DNA of 64,000 nt from Stenotrophomonas maltophilia (GTDB lineage Bacteria; Pseudomonadota; Gammaproteobacteria; Xanthomonadales; Xanthomonadaceae): the NCBI GenBank assembly GCA_002363385.1, contig DEVL01000003.1, positions 773,160 to 837,159 of the forward strand, given 5' to 3'. This document shows, piece by piece, positions 1 to 8,201 of the stretch; position 1 is the stretch's first letter, and each line of letters opens with the position of its first letter. Made by a program: the position numbers and the translations under genes. Below the pieces are notes generated by a model. That model was not told the DNA's origin and searched no databases. It saw only the letters and a program-made list of their open reading frames with translations.

Positions 1-80
1 CGGAGGTAGTTAAGCGCGCTTAACTACCTCCGTCCCTGTTAAGTAGCATCCGCTTAACTACCTCCGTCCCCGTTAAGCAG
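1..80. repeat. 34-bp-period tandem repeat with a perfect 32-bp palindrome
   Basis: Positions 1-16 and 17-32 are exact reverse complements, forming a perfect 32-bp palindrome. The right arm (17-32) recurs exactly at 51-66, and both copies are followed by TCCC, a two-base variable step and GTTAAG, so a unit of about 30 bp repeats with a 34-bp period. The block probably continues outside the window. It sits upstream of pgk and contains no plausible gene. Function unknown. Confidence 0.75.
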
Positions 81-163
81 ATTTGCGATGCACCCGCGCA
101 GCCGGGACAATGATCGTCTGCGCCGTGCGGCGTCCTTCCTTCTTCAGAGCCAAAGAGTTGCTT

Positions 164-1339
164 ATGTCCATCGTTCGCATGACCGACCTCGATCTCTCCG
201 GCAAGCGCGTGCTGATCCGCCAGGATCTGAACGTGCCGATCGACAACGGCCAGATCACCTCCGAGCAGCGCATCACCGCGTCGCTGCCGACGCTGAAGCT
301 GGCGCTGGAGAAGGGCGCCGCCGTGATGGTGACCTCGCACCTGGGGCGGCCGAAGGAAGGCGTGTGGAGCGAGGCCGAATCGCTGGCCCCGGTGGCGCTG
401 CGCCTGTCGCAGCTGCTGGGTGTCGAGGTGCCGCTGGTGCGTGATTGGGTCGATGGCGTGGACGTCGCGCCGGGCTCGATCGTGCTGCTCGAAAACTGCC
501 GGATGAATGTCGGCGAAGGCAAGGACGATGAGGCGCTGGCGAAGAAGTACGCCGCGCTGTGCGATGTGTTTGTCATGGATGCCTTTGGCACCGCGCACCG
601 CGCGCAGGCCTCCACCCATGGCGTGATCCGCTTCGCGCCGGTGGCTGCTGGCGGTCCGCTGCTGATGGCCGAACTGGACGCACTGGCCAAGGCGCTGCTT
701 GCTCCGGCCCAGCCGCTGCTGGCCATCGTGGCCGGCAGCAAGGTCAGCACCAAGCTGGAACTGCTCTCCAGCCTGGTCGGCAAGGTCGACCAGCTGATCG
801 TCGGCGGCGGCATCGCCAACACCTTCATCGCCGCCGCCGGCTATTCGGTCGGCAAGTCGCTGTACGAACCGGACCTGCTGGACACCGCCAAGAAGATCGT
901 CGCCGATGCCAAGGCGCGCGGCGCCGACATCCCGCTGCCGACCGACGTGGTGGTGGCCAAGCAGTTCCTGCCGGATGCGGAGGCCACGGTGAAGGCCGTC
1001 GCCGATGTGGCCGAGGATGACCTGATCCTGGACATCGGCCCGGATACCGCCCAGCACTATGCCGGCCTGATCGCCAACGCCGGCACCGTGGTCTGGAACG
1101 GCCCGGTCGGCGTGTTCGAGTTCGAGGCCTTCAGCCATGGCACCGAAGCACTGGCCCGTGCCATCGCGGCCTCGCCGGCGTTCTCGATCGCCGGCGGTGG
1201 CGACACCCTGGCCGCAGTCGACAAGTACGACATCGCCAGCGACGTGAGCTACATCTCCACCGGTGGCGGTGCCTTCCTGGAGTTCCTGGAGGGCAAGACG
1301 CTGCCGGCCGTCGCCGCGCTGGAGGCCCGCGGCGCGTGA
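164..1339 (+). CDS. pgk: Phosphoglycerate kinase
   Basis: Cytosolic glycolytic enzyme that transfers phosphate between 1,3-bisphosphoglycerate and ADP, giving 3-phosphoglycerate and ATP. The 391-residue length is normal. Visible family motifs are RQDLNVPID near the N-terminus, SHLGRPK around residue 60, the hinge and nucleotide-site GGGDTLAAV, and STGGGAFLEFLEGK near the C-terminus. The frame is open upstream to about 83, but the start at 164 gives MSIVRMTDLDL, which aligns with the E. coli N-terminus; 179 is a less likely internal start. The last codons overlap the following HAD-phosphatase gene (GTGA), so the two are probably co-transcribed. pyk and aldolase follow, making a glycolytic neighbourhood. 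Confidence 0.97.
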   Translation: MSIVRMTDLDLSGKRVLIRQDLNVPIDNGQITSEQRITASLPTLKLALEKGAAVMVTSHLGRPKEGVWSEAESLAPVALRLSQLLGVEVPLVRDWVDGVDVAPGSIVLLENCRMNVGEGKDDEALAKKYAALCDVFVMDAFGTAHRAQASTHGVIRFAPVAAGGPLLMAELDALAKALLAPAQPLLAIVAGSKVSTKLELLSSLVGKVDQLIVGGGIANTFIAAAGYSVGKSLYEPDLLDTAKKIVADAKARGADIPLPTDVVVAKQFLPDAEATVKAVADVAEDDLILDIGPDTAQHYAGLIANAGTVVWNGPVGVFEFEAFSHGTEALARAIAASPAFSIAGGGDTLAAVDKYDIASDVSYISTGGGAFLEFLEGKTLPAVAALEARGA

Positions 1340-1977
1340 GCCGCGATGTGCTGTTCTTCGATCTCGACGGCACGCTGATCGATTCGGCCGTCGGAATCAC
1401 CCAGTGCGTGGCGCATGCGCTCACGCAGATGGGCCAGCCGGTCCCGCCGCAGGATGAACTGCGGCGCTGGATCGGGCCGTCGCTGCGCACCAGCTTCGCG
1501 CCGTTGTTCAACGATCCGGCCCAGGTCGAGCAGGCGGTGACCTACTACCGCGAGCGCTTCGACGTGGTCGGCTGGCGCGAACACGAGGTCTACCCGCGCA
1601 TCGGCCAGGTCGTGCAGGCGTTGAAGGCGCGCGGCCATCGGCTGGCGATCGTCACCGCCAAGAACGAGCCCCATGCACGGCGCATCGTCGAGCACCTGCC
1701 GTTCGGTGACTGCTTCGAAGATGTGATCGGGGCGACCCCGGATGGCAGCCGCAGCGAGAAGCCGCAGCTCGTCGCCGAGGCCCTGCACCGGTTGTCGCTG
1801 ACCCCGGCGCAGTGCTGGATGATCGGCGACCGGCGCATGGATATCGAAGGCGCCCGCCATCACGGTCTGCGCAATATCGGGGTGTTGTGGGGCTTCGGCG
1901 GTGCCGAAGAGCTCACCGCGGCCGGGGCGGCGCACTTCGCGCAGGCACCGGACGACCTGCTCACCCTGATCGATTGA
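1336..1977 (+). CDS. HAD-superfamily phosphatase, phosphoglycolate phosphatase-like
   Basis: A 213-residue HAD subfamily IA hydrolase. Motif I is FFDLDGTLIDS at residues 7-17, giving the nucleophile and acid/base aspartates. A helical cap follows. Motif II is the threonine in IVTAKN, and motifs III/IV are the lysine in SEKPQ and the acidic pair in IGDRRMD. The gene starts with GTG inside the pgk stop codon (GTGA overlap), implying translational coupling. The cap resembles Gph phosphoglycolate phosphatases and related 5'-nucleotidases. The exact substrate cannot be read from sequence; coupling to pgk suggests clean-up of a phosphorylated glycolytic side product, which is inference. Confidence 0.88.
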   Translation: MSRDVLFFDLDGTLIDSAVGITQCVAHALTQMGQPVPPQDELRRWIGPSLRTSFAPLFNDPAQVEQAVTYYRERFDVVGWREHEVYPRIGQVVQALKARGHRLAIVTAKNEPHARRIVEHLPFGDCFEDVIGATPDGSRSEKPQLVAEALHRLSLTPAQCWMIGDRRMDIEGARHHGLRNIGVLWGFGGAEELTAAGAAHFAQAPDDLLTLID

Positions 1978-2190
1978 GGGTCGCGGCGGCGATCCGTACG
2001 CCGCCGCATGTCCCGCGCAAAGGCCCGCCGCAATTGGGGCTGGCCGCCGGGCGGTCACACCGCTGTCCGCCCGGTCGTCTCGGGCTGTCTGCAGGACAAC
2101 AGCGAAACCCAAGCGTGCCAGCGGTGTAATCGTATTCATGGGACGTGATGGGTGTGCTAATTTCACTCCTTTAACGGGAGCCCATTAACC

Positions 2191-3657
2191 ATGATTGAGC
2201 GTCAGCGTCGCACCAAGATCCTTGCCACCCTCGGACCGGCGACCGACCCGCCGGGCGTGCTGGAGGATCTCTTCCGCGCCGGCGTGAACGTGGTTCGCCT
2301 CAACTTCAGTCACGGTGACCCGTCCGGCCAGGCCAAGCGTGCCGCCGATGTGCGTGCCGCTGCTGCCCGCGTGGGCGTGGAAGTGGGCATCCTGGCCGAT
2401 CTGCCGGGCCCGAAGATCCGTATCGAGCGTTTCGCCGAAGGCAAGATCAAGCTCAAGGCGGGCGACCGCTTCGACCTGGTCGCCTCGCCGAACGCACCGG
2501 CTGGCGACACCACCCAGGTGGGCGTGAGCTACCTCGGCCTGCCGCAGGACGTGGTGGCCGGTGACATCCTGCTGCTCGACGATGGCCTGATGCAGCTGCA
2601 GGTCACCGAAGTGCAGGGTGAGCGCATCATCAACACCGTGCTCAACGACGGCGTGCTGTCCGACCGCAAGGGCCTGAACAAGCAGGGCGGTGGCTTGTCG
2701 CTGGGCGCGTTGACCGAGCGCGACAAAGAACTGATCGGCATCGTGGCCAAGATCGGCGTGGACTTCATCGCCGTCTCGTTCTGCCGCAACGCGCAGGACA
2801 TGAACGACGCGCGCGAGATCGCCGAGTCGCACGGCTGCTACGCCGCGCTGGTCTCCAAGATCGAGCGCACCGAAGCGATCGACAACCTCGAAGAGATCGT
2901 CGACGCCAGTGACGTGGTCATGGTCGCGCGTGGCGATCTGGGCGTGGAAATCGGCGACGCCGAACTGCCGGGCCTGCAGAAGAAGATCATCAAGGCCGCG
3001 CTGGCGCAGAACAAGGTGGTGATCACCGCCACCCAGATGCTGCAGTCGATGGTCGAAAGCCCGATCCCGACCCGTGCCGAAGTGCTGGACGTGGCCAACT
3101 CGGTCATCGACGGTACCGATGCGGTGATGCTCTCGGCCGAAACCGCCGCGGGCATGTACCCGGTCAAGGCAGTCGAAGCGATGGCGCGTATCTGCCTCGG
3201 TGCCGAACGCCAGTTCCAGACCGAGACCGATTTCGGTGCCTCGCCGCGCAACCTGGAACGTGCCGATCAGGCGATCGCCATGGCCACCATGTTCCTGTCC
3301 CAGCACGTGGGCGTGCGTGCGATCGTGGCGATGACCGAATCCGGTGGTACCGCACGTTACCTGTCGCGCTTCCGTGCCTCGGCACCGGTGTTCGCGGTGA
3401 CACGCCATGACGGTGCCCGCCGCCAGATGGCGCTGATGCGCGATGTGTTCCCGATCAACTTCGACAGCCGCGGCCTGACCCCGCGCGAAGCCGCGCGCGG
3501 CAGCATCCGCCTGCTGTTCGAAGCGAACCAGCTGCAGAGCGGCGACCGCGTTGTCTTCACCAGCGGTGAGCACATGGAAACCCATGGCGCCACCAACACG
3601 CTGCGCTTGCTGGAAGTGGGCGAAGACGGCCGTGCGAGCGGTCTCGGCGAACTCTAA
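2191..3657 (+). CDS. pyk: Pyruvate kinase
   Basis: Converts phosphoenolpyruvate and ADP to pyruvate and ATP in the last step of glycolysis. At 488 residues it is full length. The N-terminal barrel shows NFSHGDP, DLPGPKIR and the K+/Mg2+/PEP region MVARGDLGVEIGD, followed by TATQMLQSM and MLSAETAAGMYP. The C-terminal regulatory domain carries TESGGTARYLSRFR and FTSGE. The start ATG follows a GGGAG ribosome site. A 213-bp gap separates it from the HAD gene and may hold its own promoter (a GCTAAT-like -10 lies near 2156). A strong hairpin lies just downstream. The type looks closer to PykA than PykF, but that is by eye only. Confidence 0.96.
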   Translation: MIERQRRTKILATLGPATDPPGVLEDLFRAGVNVVRLNFSHGDPSGQAKRAADVRAAAARVGVEVGILADLPGPKIRIERFAEGKIKLKAGDRFDLVASPNAPAGDTTQVGVSYLGLPQDVVAGDILLLDDGLMQLQVTEVQGERIINTVLNDGVLSDRKGLNKQGGGLSLGALTERDKELIGIVAKIGVDFIAVSFCRNAQDMNDAREIAESHGCYAALVSKIERTEAIDNLEEIVDASDVVMVARGDLGVEIGDAELPGLQKKIIKAALAQNKVVITATQMLQSMVESPIPTRAEVLDVANSVIDGTDAVMLSAETAAGMYPVKAVEAMARICLGAERQFQTETDFGASPRNLERADQAIAMATMFLSQHVGVRAIVAMTESGGTARYLSRFRASAPVFAVTRHDGARRQMALMRDVFPINFDSRGLTPREAARGSIRLLFEANQLQSGDRVVFTSGEHMETHGATNTLRLLEVGEDGRASGLGEL

Positions 3658-3686
3658 GGGTACGCGTCATCGCATACGCGCTGTCG

Positions 3687-3722
3687 CCCCACGGTTTGCG
3701 CTGCAAACCGTGGGGCCCTTCT
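3687..3722 (+). terminator. Intrinsic terminator after pyk
   Basis: A perfect 12-bp stem, CCCCACGGTTTG (3687-3698) paired with 3704-3715 across a CGCTG loop, followed by a short CCCTTCTT tract. It lies 30 bp after the pyk stop codon. Confidence 0.8.
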
Positions 3723-3780
3723 TACCACCTCCCAGATCCCCGCCGCTTCGCGGCCCCCCCCTCACACTCAGGGGGCTTTC

Positions 3781-3813
3781 CCCCAGACACATTCGATCGT
3801 CTGGGGCCGTTTT
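3781..3813 (+). terminator. Second hairpin between pyk and the aldolase gene
   Basis: An 8-bp stem, CCCCAGAC (3781-3788) with GTCTGGGG (3799-3806), followed by CCGTTTT. It could be a back-up terminator for pyk read-through. It lies upstream of the aldolase -10 element, so it is not in that gene's leader. Confidence 0.45.
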
Positions 3814-3867
3814 CAGATGGAATCGTTTCCAGATTCCGTGGACGGTCAGTTCACGGGAGGCGGGGTC

Positions 3868-3873
3868 TATAAT
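3868..3873 (+). promoter_or_regulatory. Consensus -10 element for the aldolase gene
   Basis: An exact TATAAT stands 33 bp before the aldolase ATG. This is conspicuous in such GC-rich DNA. No good -35 is visible 16-18 bp upstream, so activator dependence is possible. Confidence 0.6.
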
Positions 3874-3905
3874 TGGGGTTTTCCCGCACCCGCCACAGGA
3901 AGTAC

Positions 3906-4910
3906 ATGAGCATCGAACAGCTGGCTGAAACCGCACAGGCCATGGTCGCCCCGGGCAAGGGCATCATCGCGATCGACGAATCCACCGGCACCATCGGCAA
4001 GCGCTTCGCCAGCGTCGGCCTGGAGAACACCGAGGAGAACCGTCGCGCCTACCGCGAACTGCTGCTCACCACGCCCAAGCTGAACGAGCACATCTCCGGC
4101 GCGATCCTGTACGACGAGACCATCCGTCAGTCCACCAAGGACGGCGTCCCGTTCGCCAAGTACATGGCGGCCCAGGGCATCATTCCGGGCATCAAGGTCG
4201 ACAAGGGCGCCCATGCCCTGGCCGGCTGCCCGGGCGAGCTGGTCACCGAAGGCCTGGACGGCCTGCGCGAACGCCTGCAGGAGTACTACAAGCTGGGTGC
4301 GCGCTTCGCCAAGTGGCGTGCGGTCATCAACATCGGTGAAAGCATCCCGTCGGGCACCTGCATCGAGTCCAACGCCCACGCGCTGGCCCGTTATGCCGCG
4401 CTGTGCCAGGAATGTGGCCTGGTGCCGATGGTCGAGCCGGAAGTGATCATGGACGGCGACCACGACATCGAGACCTGCTACGAAGTCACCGAAGCCACCC
4501 TGCGCTCGCTGTTCGACGCGCTGTACCAGCAGAACGTGCTGCTGGAAGGCACCATCCTGAAGGCCTCGATGGTCATCTCCGGCAAGGGCTGCGAAGAGCA
4601 GGCCGACGTCGAGGAAGTGGCCGAGTCGACCGTGATGTGCCTCAAGAGCACCGTGCCGGCGATCCTGCCGGGCGTGGTGTTCCTGTCCGGTGGCCAGAGC
4701 GATGAGCAGTCCACCGCGCATCTGAACGCCATGAACCAGATGGGCAACCTGCCGTGGCCGCTGAGCTTCTCCTACGGCCGTGCCATGCAGCAGGCCGCGC
4801 TGAAGCTGTGGGCCAAGGACACCAAGGCCAACGTCGCCAAGGCACAGCAGACCGTGTTTGATCGCGCCAAGGAAAACGGCCAGGCCGCCCTGGGCAAGTG
4901 GAACGGCTGA
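3906..4910 (+). CDS. fda: Class I fructose-bisphosphate aldolase
   Basis: Reversibly cleaves fructose 1,6-bisphosphate to glyceraldehyde 3-phosphate and dihydroxyacetone phosphate. This is the metal-independent, eukaryote-type class I enzyme (334 residues), not the zinc class II form. Evidence is the N-terminal AIDESTGTIGKRF, the RRAYRELLLTT segment, VEPEV with Glu178, and the Schiff-base lysine in EGTILKASMV (about K219). The frame is open from 3873, but ATG 3906 is preceded by AGGAAG and matches the family start. It sits between a consensus -10 and a strong terminator, so it is probably monocistronic and well expressed. Confidence 0.95.
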   Translation: MSIEQLAETAQAMVAPGKGIIAIDESTGTIGKRFASVGLENTEENRRAYRELLLTTPKLNEHISGAILYDETIRQSTKDGVPFAKYMAAQGIIPGIKVDKGAHALAGCPGELVTEGLDGLRERLQEYYKLGARFAKWRAVINIGESIPSGTCIESNAHALARYAALCQECGLVPMVEPEVIMDGDHDIETCYEVTEATLRSLFDALYQQNVLLEGTILKASMVISGKGCEEQADVEEVAESTVMCLKSTVPAILPGVVFLSGGQSDEQSTAHLNAMNQMGNLPWPLSFSYGRAMQQAALKLWAKDTKANVAKAQQTVFDRAKENGQAALGKWNG

Positions 4911-4935
4911 TTCACGCCTGACCGCCCTCAACGAA

Positions 4936-4964
4936 AACGCCGGCCTTGCGCCGGCGTTTTTGTT
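4936..4964 (+). terminator. Intrinsic terminator after the aldolase gene
   Basis: A 9-bp perfect stem, AACGCCGGC (4936-4944) with GCCGGCGTT (4950-4958), and a T-rich tail. It sits between convergent genes and may serve both strands. Confidence 0.85.
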
Positions 4965-4994
4965 TGGGCACGGGGTTGCTCAGTGTGCCGCTGC

Positions 4995-5594
4995 TCAGTG
5001 CGCCGCGGCGGGCGGCAGGCCCATCGCCAGCGGGGCGAAGATCGCCGAGGTTGACGGCTCCACCGGCTGACCCAGCGCGGCCAGCGCCGACTGGTAGGCC
5101 TTGTAGGTGGCCGCGTTGTAGGCCACCAGGATGATCCGGCGCGGCTGGCGATGCGAGCGCTGCCAGGTCAGGGTTTCGGTGGCGGCGATGTGGGCGGCCT
5201 GGTGGAGCGGATAGCCGAACACGCCACAGCTGATCGCCGGGAAGGCGATCGATTCCAGTTCCAGCTTTTCAGCCAGCTGCAGCGACTTCCAGTAACAGTT
5301 GGCCAGCAGCGCCGGCTCGTCGCGAAGGCCGTCCTGCCAGACCGGGCCGACCGTATGGAACACATGCTTCGCCGGCAGATCGAACGCCGGCGTTTCGCGT
5401 ACTTCACCGGTGGGGCAGCGCATCCCGGGGCGGATCTCCGGCAGGGCGCGGCATGCCTCGAGCAGCTGCGGGCCGGCCGCGCGGTGGATCGCGCCATCCA
5501 CACCACCGCCGCCGAGCAGGGATTCGTTGGCCGCATTGACGATCGCATCCACCGCCAGGGTCGTGATGTCGCCCTGCCACACTTCGATCTTCAT
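4995..5594 (-). CDS. Macro-domain ADP-ribose hydrolase (O-acetyl-ADP-ribose deacetylase-like)
   Basis: A 199-residue single macro domain of the MacroD/YmdB type. Family proteins bind ADP-ribose and remove acetyl from O-acetyl-ADP-ribose or mono-ADP-ribose from proteins. Visible are the opening QGDITTL, the DAIVNAANESLLGGGGVDGAIH ribose/phosphate loop split around residues 16-37 with its glycine run and catalytic aspartate, CPTGEV, the HTVGP strand, and the second phosphate loop AISCGVFGYP. It is longer than a minimal YmdB by a proline/alanine-rich C-terminal tail of about 25 residues. It stands alone between convergent and co-directional neighbours. The cellular target is unknown. Confidence 0.92.
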   Translation of the reverse strand: MKIEVWQGDITTLAVDAIVNAANESLLGGGGVDGAIHRAAGPQLLEACRALPEIRPGMRCPTGEVRETPAFDLPAKHVFHTVGPVWQDGLRDEPALLANCYWKSLQLAEKLELESIAFPAISCGVFGYPLHQAAHIAATETLTWQRSHRQPRRIILVAYNAATYKAYQSALAALGQPVEPSTSAIFAPLAMGLPPAAAH

Positions 5595-5779
5595 GCGTAC
5601 CGCTCCTTACTTGCTGATACCGGGTCCATACAACGGAATGACGTGCCTGAGCTGCACCGTAACCTGCGCGACATCTAGGCTGCGTCATCGTCGTCTCAGA
5701 CAGTGCGACCCGGCGAGCGCTGGCTGACCGTCACACGATGCCGCCGGATCACTTCACGGAAGATGAAGCGCGTCACCAA

Positions 5780-5810
5780 GCAAAACGCCCGCCGATCAGG
5801 GCGGGCGTTT
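5780..5810 (-). terminator. Intrinsic terminator after cysK
   Basis: On the minus strand an 11-bp stem (5800-5810 with 5783-5793, loop GATCAG on the plus strand) ends in a short T run. It lies 25 bp beyond the cysK stop. Confidence 0.85.
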
Positions 5811-5834
5811 CGTTCATACAGACCAACGCGGGGA

Positions 5835-6794
5835 TCAGGGCAGACCGGCCAGCCAGTCGTCGTCGGAGCCTTCGTTGATGTCGGCAAACAGGGGGGTGGA
5901 GAAGTAGCGCTCGCCGGTGTCGGGCAGCATCGCCAAGATCACCGACCCCGGCGCGGCCTTGGCCGCGATGTCCAGCGCGCTGGCGACGGTGGCACCGGCC
6001 GAGATGCCGACGAAGATGCCTTCCTCGGCCGCCAGCCGGCGCGAGGTCTCGATCGCCCGGGCGTCGTCGATGGTCAGCAGTTCATCGTAGACACCACGGT
6101 TGAGCACCTCCGGCACGAAGTCCGGGGTCCAACCCTGGATCTTGTGCGGCTTCCACTCATCACCTTTGAGCAGGGCAGCGCCTTCCGGCTCGGTGGCGAC
6201 GATACGGGTCTCCGGGCGGGCGACCTTGAGGACCTCGCCGACCCCGGTCAGGGTGCCGCCGGTGCCCCAGCCGGTCACGAAGTAGTCCAGCCGCTTGCCG
6301 GCGAAATCGCGCAGGATTTCCGGTGCGGTGGTGTTGCGGTGATACGCAGGATTGGCCGGGTTGGCGAACTGGCTGGCCAGGAACCAGCCATGCTCCTCGG
6401 CCAACTCCTTCGCACGGCGCACCATGCCCGAACCGCGCTCGGCGGCCGGGGTCAGGATTACTTTGGCGCCATAGGCACGCATCAGCTTGCGGCGCTCGAT
6501 GGAGAAGGTCTCCACCATCGTGGCCACGAATTTGTAACCGCGCACGGCGGCGACCATCGCCAGGGCCACGCCGGTATTACCCGAGGTCGCTTCGACGATG
6601 GTGTCACCGGGCTTGAGCAGGCCCTTGGCCTCGGCGTCGAGAATGATCGCCAGTGCCAGGCGGTCCTTCACCGAGCCGCCTGGATTGAACGACTCGACCT
6701 TGGCGTACAGGGTGACGTGTTCGGGGGCGATGCGGTGCAGGCGCACCACCGGGGTGTTGCCGATGGTGTCCAGAATGGAGTCGTACAGTGCCAT
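5835..6794 (-). CDS. cysK: O-acetylserine sulfhydrylase (cysteine synthase A)
   Basis: PLP enzyme making cysteine from O-acetylserine and sulfide, the last step of sulfur assimilation. The 319-residue protein shows the PLP lysine in NPGGSVKDR (about K43), the substrate loop EATSGNTG, the phosphate-binding GTGGTLTG and the C-terminal FVGISAGA and LPDTGERY. The frame is open 75 bp further upstream, but MALYDSILDTIGNTP at 6794 is the family start. It is divergent from cysB across a 239-bp region holding a candidate CysB site, the expected arrangement for CysB-activated expression. Confidence 0.96.
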   Translation of the reverse strand: MALYDSILDTIGNTPVVRLHRIAPEHVTLYAKVESFNPGGSVKDRLALAIILDAEAKGLLKPGDTIVEATSGNTGVALAMVAAVRGYKFVATMVETFSIERRKLMRAYGAKVILTPAAERGSGMVRRAKELAEEHGWFLASQFANPANPAYHRNTTAPEILRDFAGKRLDYFVTGWGTGGTLTGVGEVLKVARPETRIVATEPEGAALLKGDEWKPHKIQGWTPDFVPEVLNRGVYDELLTIDDARAIETSRRLAAEEGIFVGISAGATVASALDIAAKAAPGSVILAMLPDTGERYFSTPLFADINEGSDDDWLAGLP

Positions 6795-6948
6795 GGGGAT
6801 GCTCCGGAAAAGTCGTTGCCGCCCGGGGGGGCGTGCGGCTGGGGAAGGGTCGGGCCGGTGGCGGCGCAAGGCGCCCGCGCGCGGCCGGGCCGGGGTCGGT
6901 CAGACCGTACCGCTGGCATATGACCGCGCGAAATGACCTGATTACCTT

Positions 6949-6971
6949 CTTAAACAACGTTTGGTTATAAG
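6949..6971. promoter_or_regulatory. Candidate CysB operator between cysK and cysB
   Basis: An AT-rich island in a GC-rich spacer contains an interrupted dyad, CTTAAAC (6949-6955) and GTTATAAG (6964-6971), of the general LysR-type form. It lies between divergent cysK and cysB, about 155 bp from the cysK start and 63 bp from the cysB start. It is assigned by position and symmetry only. Confidence 0.5.
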
Positions 6972-7033
6972 CTGGTGATGGCATTTGCCCTACAGTCGGA
7001 TGGCCCCCTTTCCATGCGCCGTATCGCCCGCCC

Positions 7034-8017
7034 ATGACGCTGACCCAACTTCGCTATCTGGTCGCCATCGCCGACGCCGAGCTGAACATCACACTGGCGG
7101 CGTCGCGTGTGCACGCCACCCAGCCCGGCCTGTCCAAGCAGCTCAAGCAGCTGGAGGACGAACTCGGTTTCCTGCTGTTCGTGCGCAAGGGGCGCAGTCT
7201 GGAAGCAGTGACCCCGGCCGGCGTGGAAGTGATCGGCCGCGCCCGTGCCGTCCTGGGCGAAGCCAACAACATCCGCACCTACGCGGCCAACCAGCGCCGC
7301 GAAAGCCAGGGCCAGCTGGTGCTCACCACCACCCATACCCAGGCGCGCTTCGTGCTGCCGCCGGCGGTGGCGCGCATCAAGCAGGCCTACCCACAGGTCA
7401 GCGTGCACCTGCAGCAGGCCGCTGAAAGTGATGCGCTGGACCTGCTCAGCCAAGGCGATGCGGACATCGCCATCATCAGCACCGCTGGCGGTGAGCCCAC
7501 TGCCGGCCTGGCCATTCCGCTGTACCGCTGGCGTCGGCTGGTGCTGGTGCCGCGTGGGCATGCGCTCGACCGCCCCGGTGCGGCGCCGGACCTGGAAGCG
7601 CTGTCTGCCCATCCCCTGATCAGCTACGAATCCTCCACCCGCGGCAGCTCCTCGCTGCAGCGCGCCTTCGCCAGTGCCGGGCTGACCCCCGACATCGCGC
7701 TGACCGCGCTCGATGCGGATCTGATCAAGACGTATGTGCGTACCGGCCTTGGCGTAGGCCTGCTCGCGGAAATGGCGGTCAACGCCAGCGACGAAGACCT
7801 GCGCGCCTGGCCGGCTCCGGCGCCGATCGACGAGTGCATCGCCTGGGCCGTGCTGCCGCGCGACCGCGTGCTGCGCGATTACGCGCTGGAGCTGGTGCAT
7901 GTGCTCGCCCCGCAGATCGATACCCGCGACCTGCGCCGGGTGATCGACGGCAACCAGGAAGCCAACTGGCCGCTGCCGCCCACGTGGGAATCGTTGACGC
8001 AGACCATCACCGTCTGA
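7034..8017 (+). CDS. cysB: LysR-type transcriptional regulator CysB
   Basis: Regulator of cysteine biosynthesis genes; family members sense N-acetylserine and sulfide or thiosulfate. The 327-residue protein begins MTLTQLRYLVAIADAELNIT. A helix-turn-helix follows, with the family residues HATQPGLSKQLKQLEDELG. The effector domain begins with QLVLTTTHTQARFVLP, typical of CysB/Cbl (TTHTQARY) rather than generic LysR proteins. Other CysB-like stretches are ADIAIIS and TYVRTGLGVGLLAEMA. It is divergent from cysK, which fits. A terminator follows directly. Confidence 0.94.
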   Translation: MTLTQLRYLVAIADAELNITLAASRVHATQPGLSKQLKQLEDELGFLLFVRKGRSLEAVTPAGVEVIGRARAVLGEANNIRTYAANQRRESQGQLVLTTTHTQARFVLPPAVARIKQAYPQVSVHLQQAAESDALDLLSQGDADIAIISTAGGEPTAGLAIPLYRWRRLVLVPRGHALDRPGAAPDLEALSAHPLISYESSTRGSSSLQRAFASAGLTPDIALTALDADLIKTYVRTGLGVGLLAEMAVNASDEDLRAWPAPAPIDECIAWAVLPRDRVLRDYALELVHVLAPQIDTRDLRRVIDGNQEANWPLPPTWESLTQTITV

Positions 8018-8068
8018 GAAGCGACGGTGATGGCCGCGCATGCTTCCTCTACCCCGCGCCGTTGGCGC

Positions 8069-8095
8069 GCCCCCTTCAACAGAAGGGGGCTTTTC
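8069..8095 (+). terminator. Intrinsic terminator after cysB
   Basis: A 9-bp stem, GCCCCCTTC (8069-8077) with GAAGGGGGC (8082-8090), an AACA loop and TTTTC tail. Confidence 0.85.
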
Positions 8096-8201
8096 TCCAG
8101 AGGGGGTGAGGGGACCGGTTGGTACTTGGAAAAGCATGCTGCGACGGTTGGTCGCAGGGCGTCGGGTCGGCCGGCCATTGCCCGGGCGTTACCATGACCG
8201 G

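Noticed and set aside
1..80. A CRISPR array at the left edge.
   Set aside because: The units are adjacent with a 34-bp period and no unique spacers of CRISPR length, and no cas genes are in the window.
1978..2190. A small gene between the HAD phosphatase and pyk.
   Set aside because: Only short frames without ribosome sites; the gap more likely carries the pyk promoter.
2185..3585. A 466-codon frame antisense to pyk.
   Set aside because: Same high-GC shadow pattern; pyk on the plus strand carries all the expected motifs.
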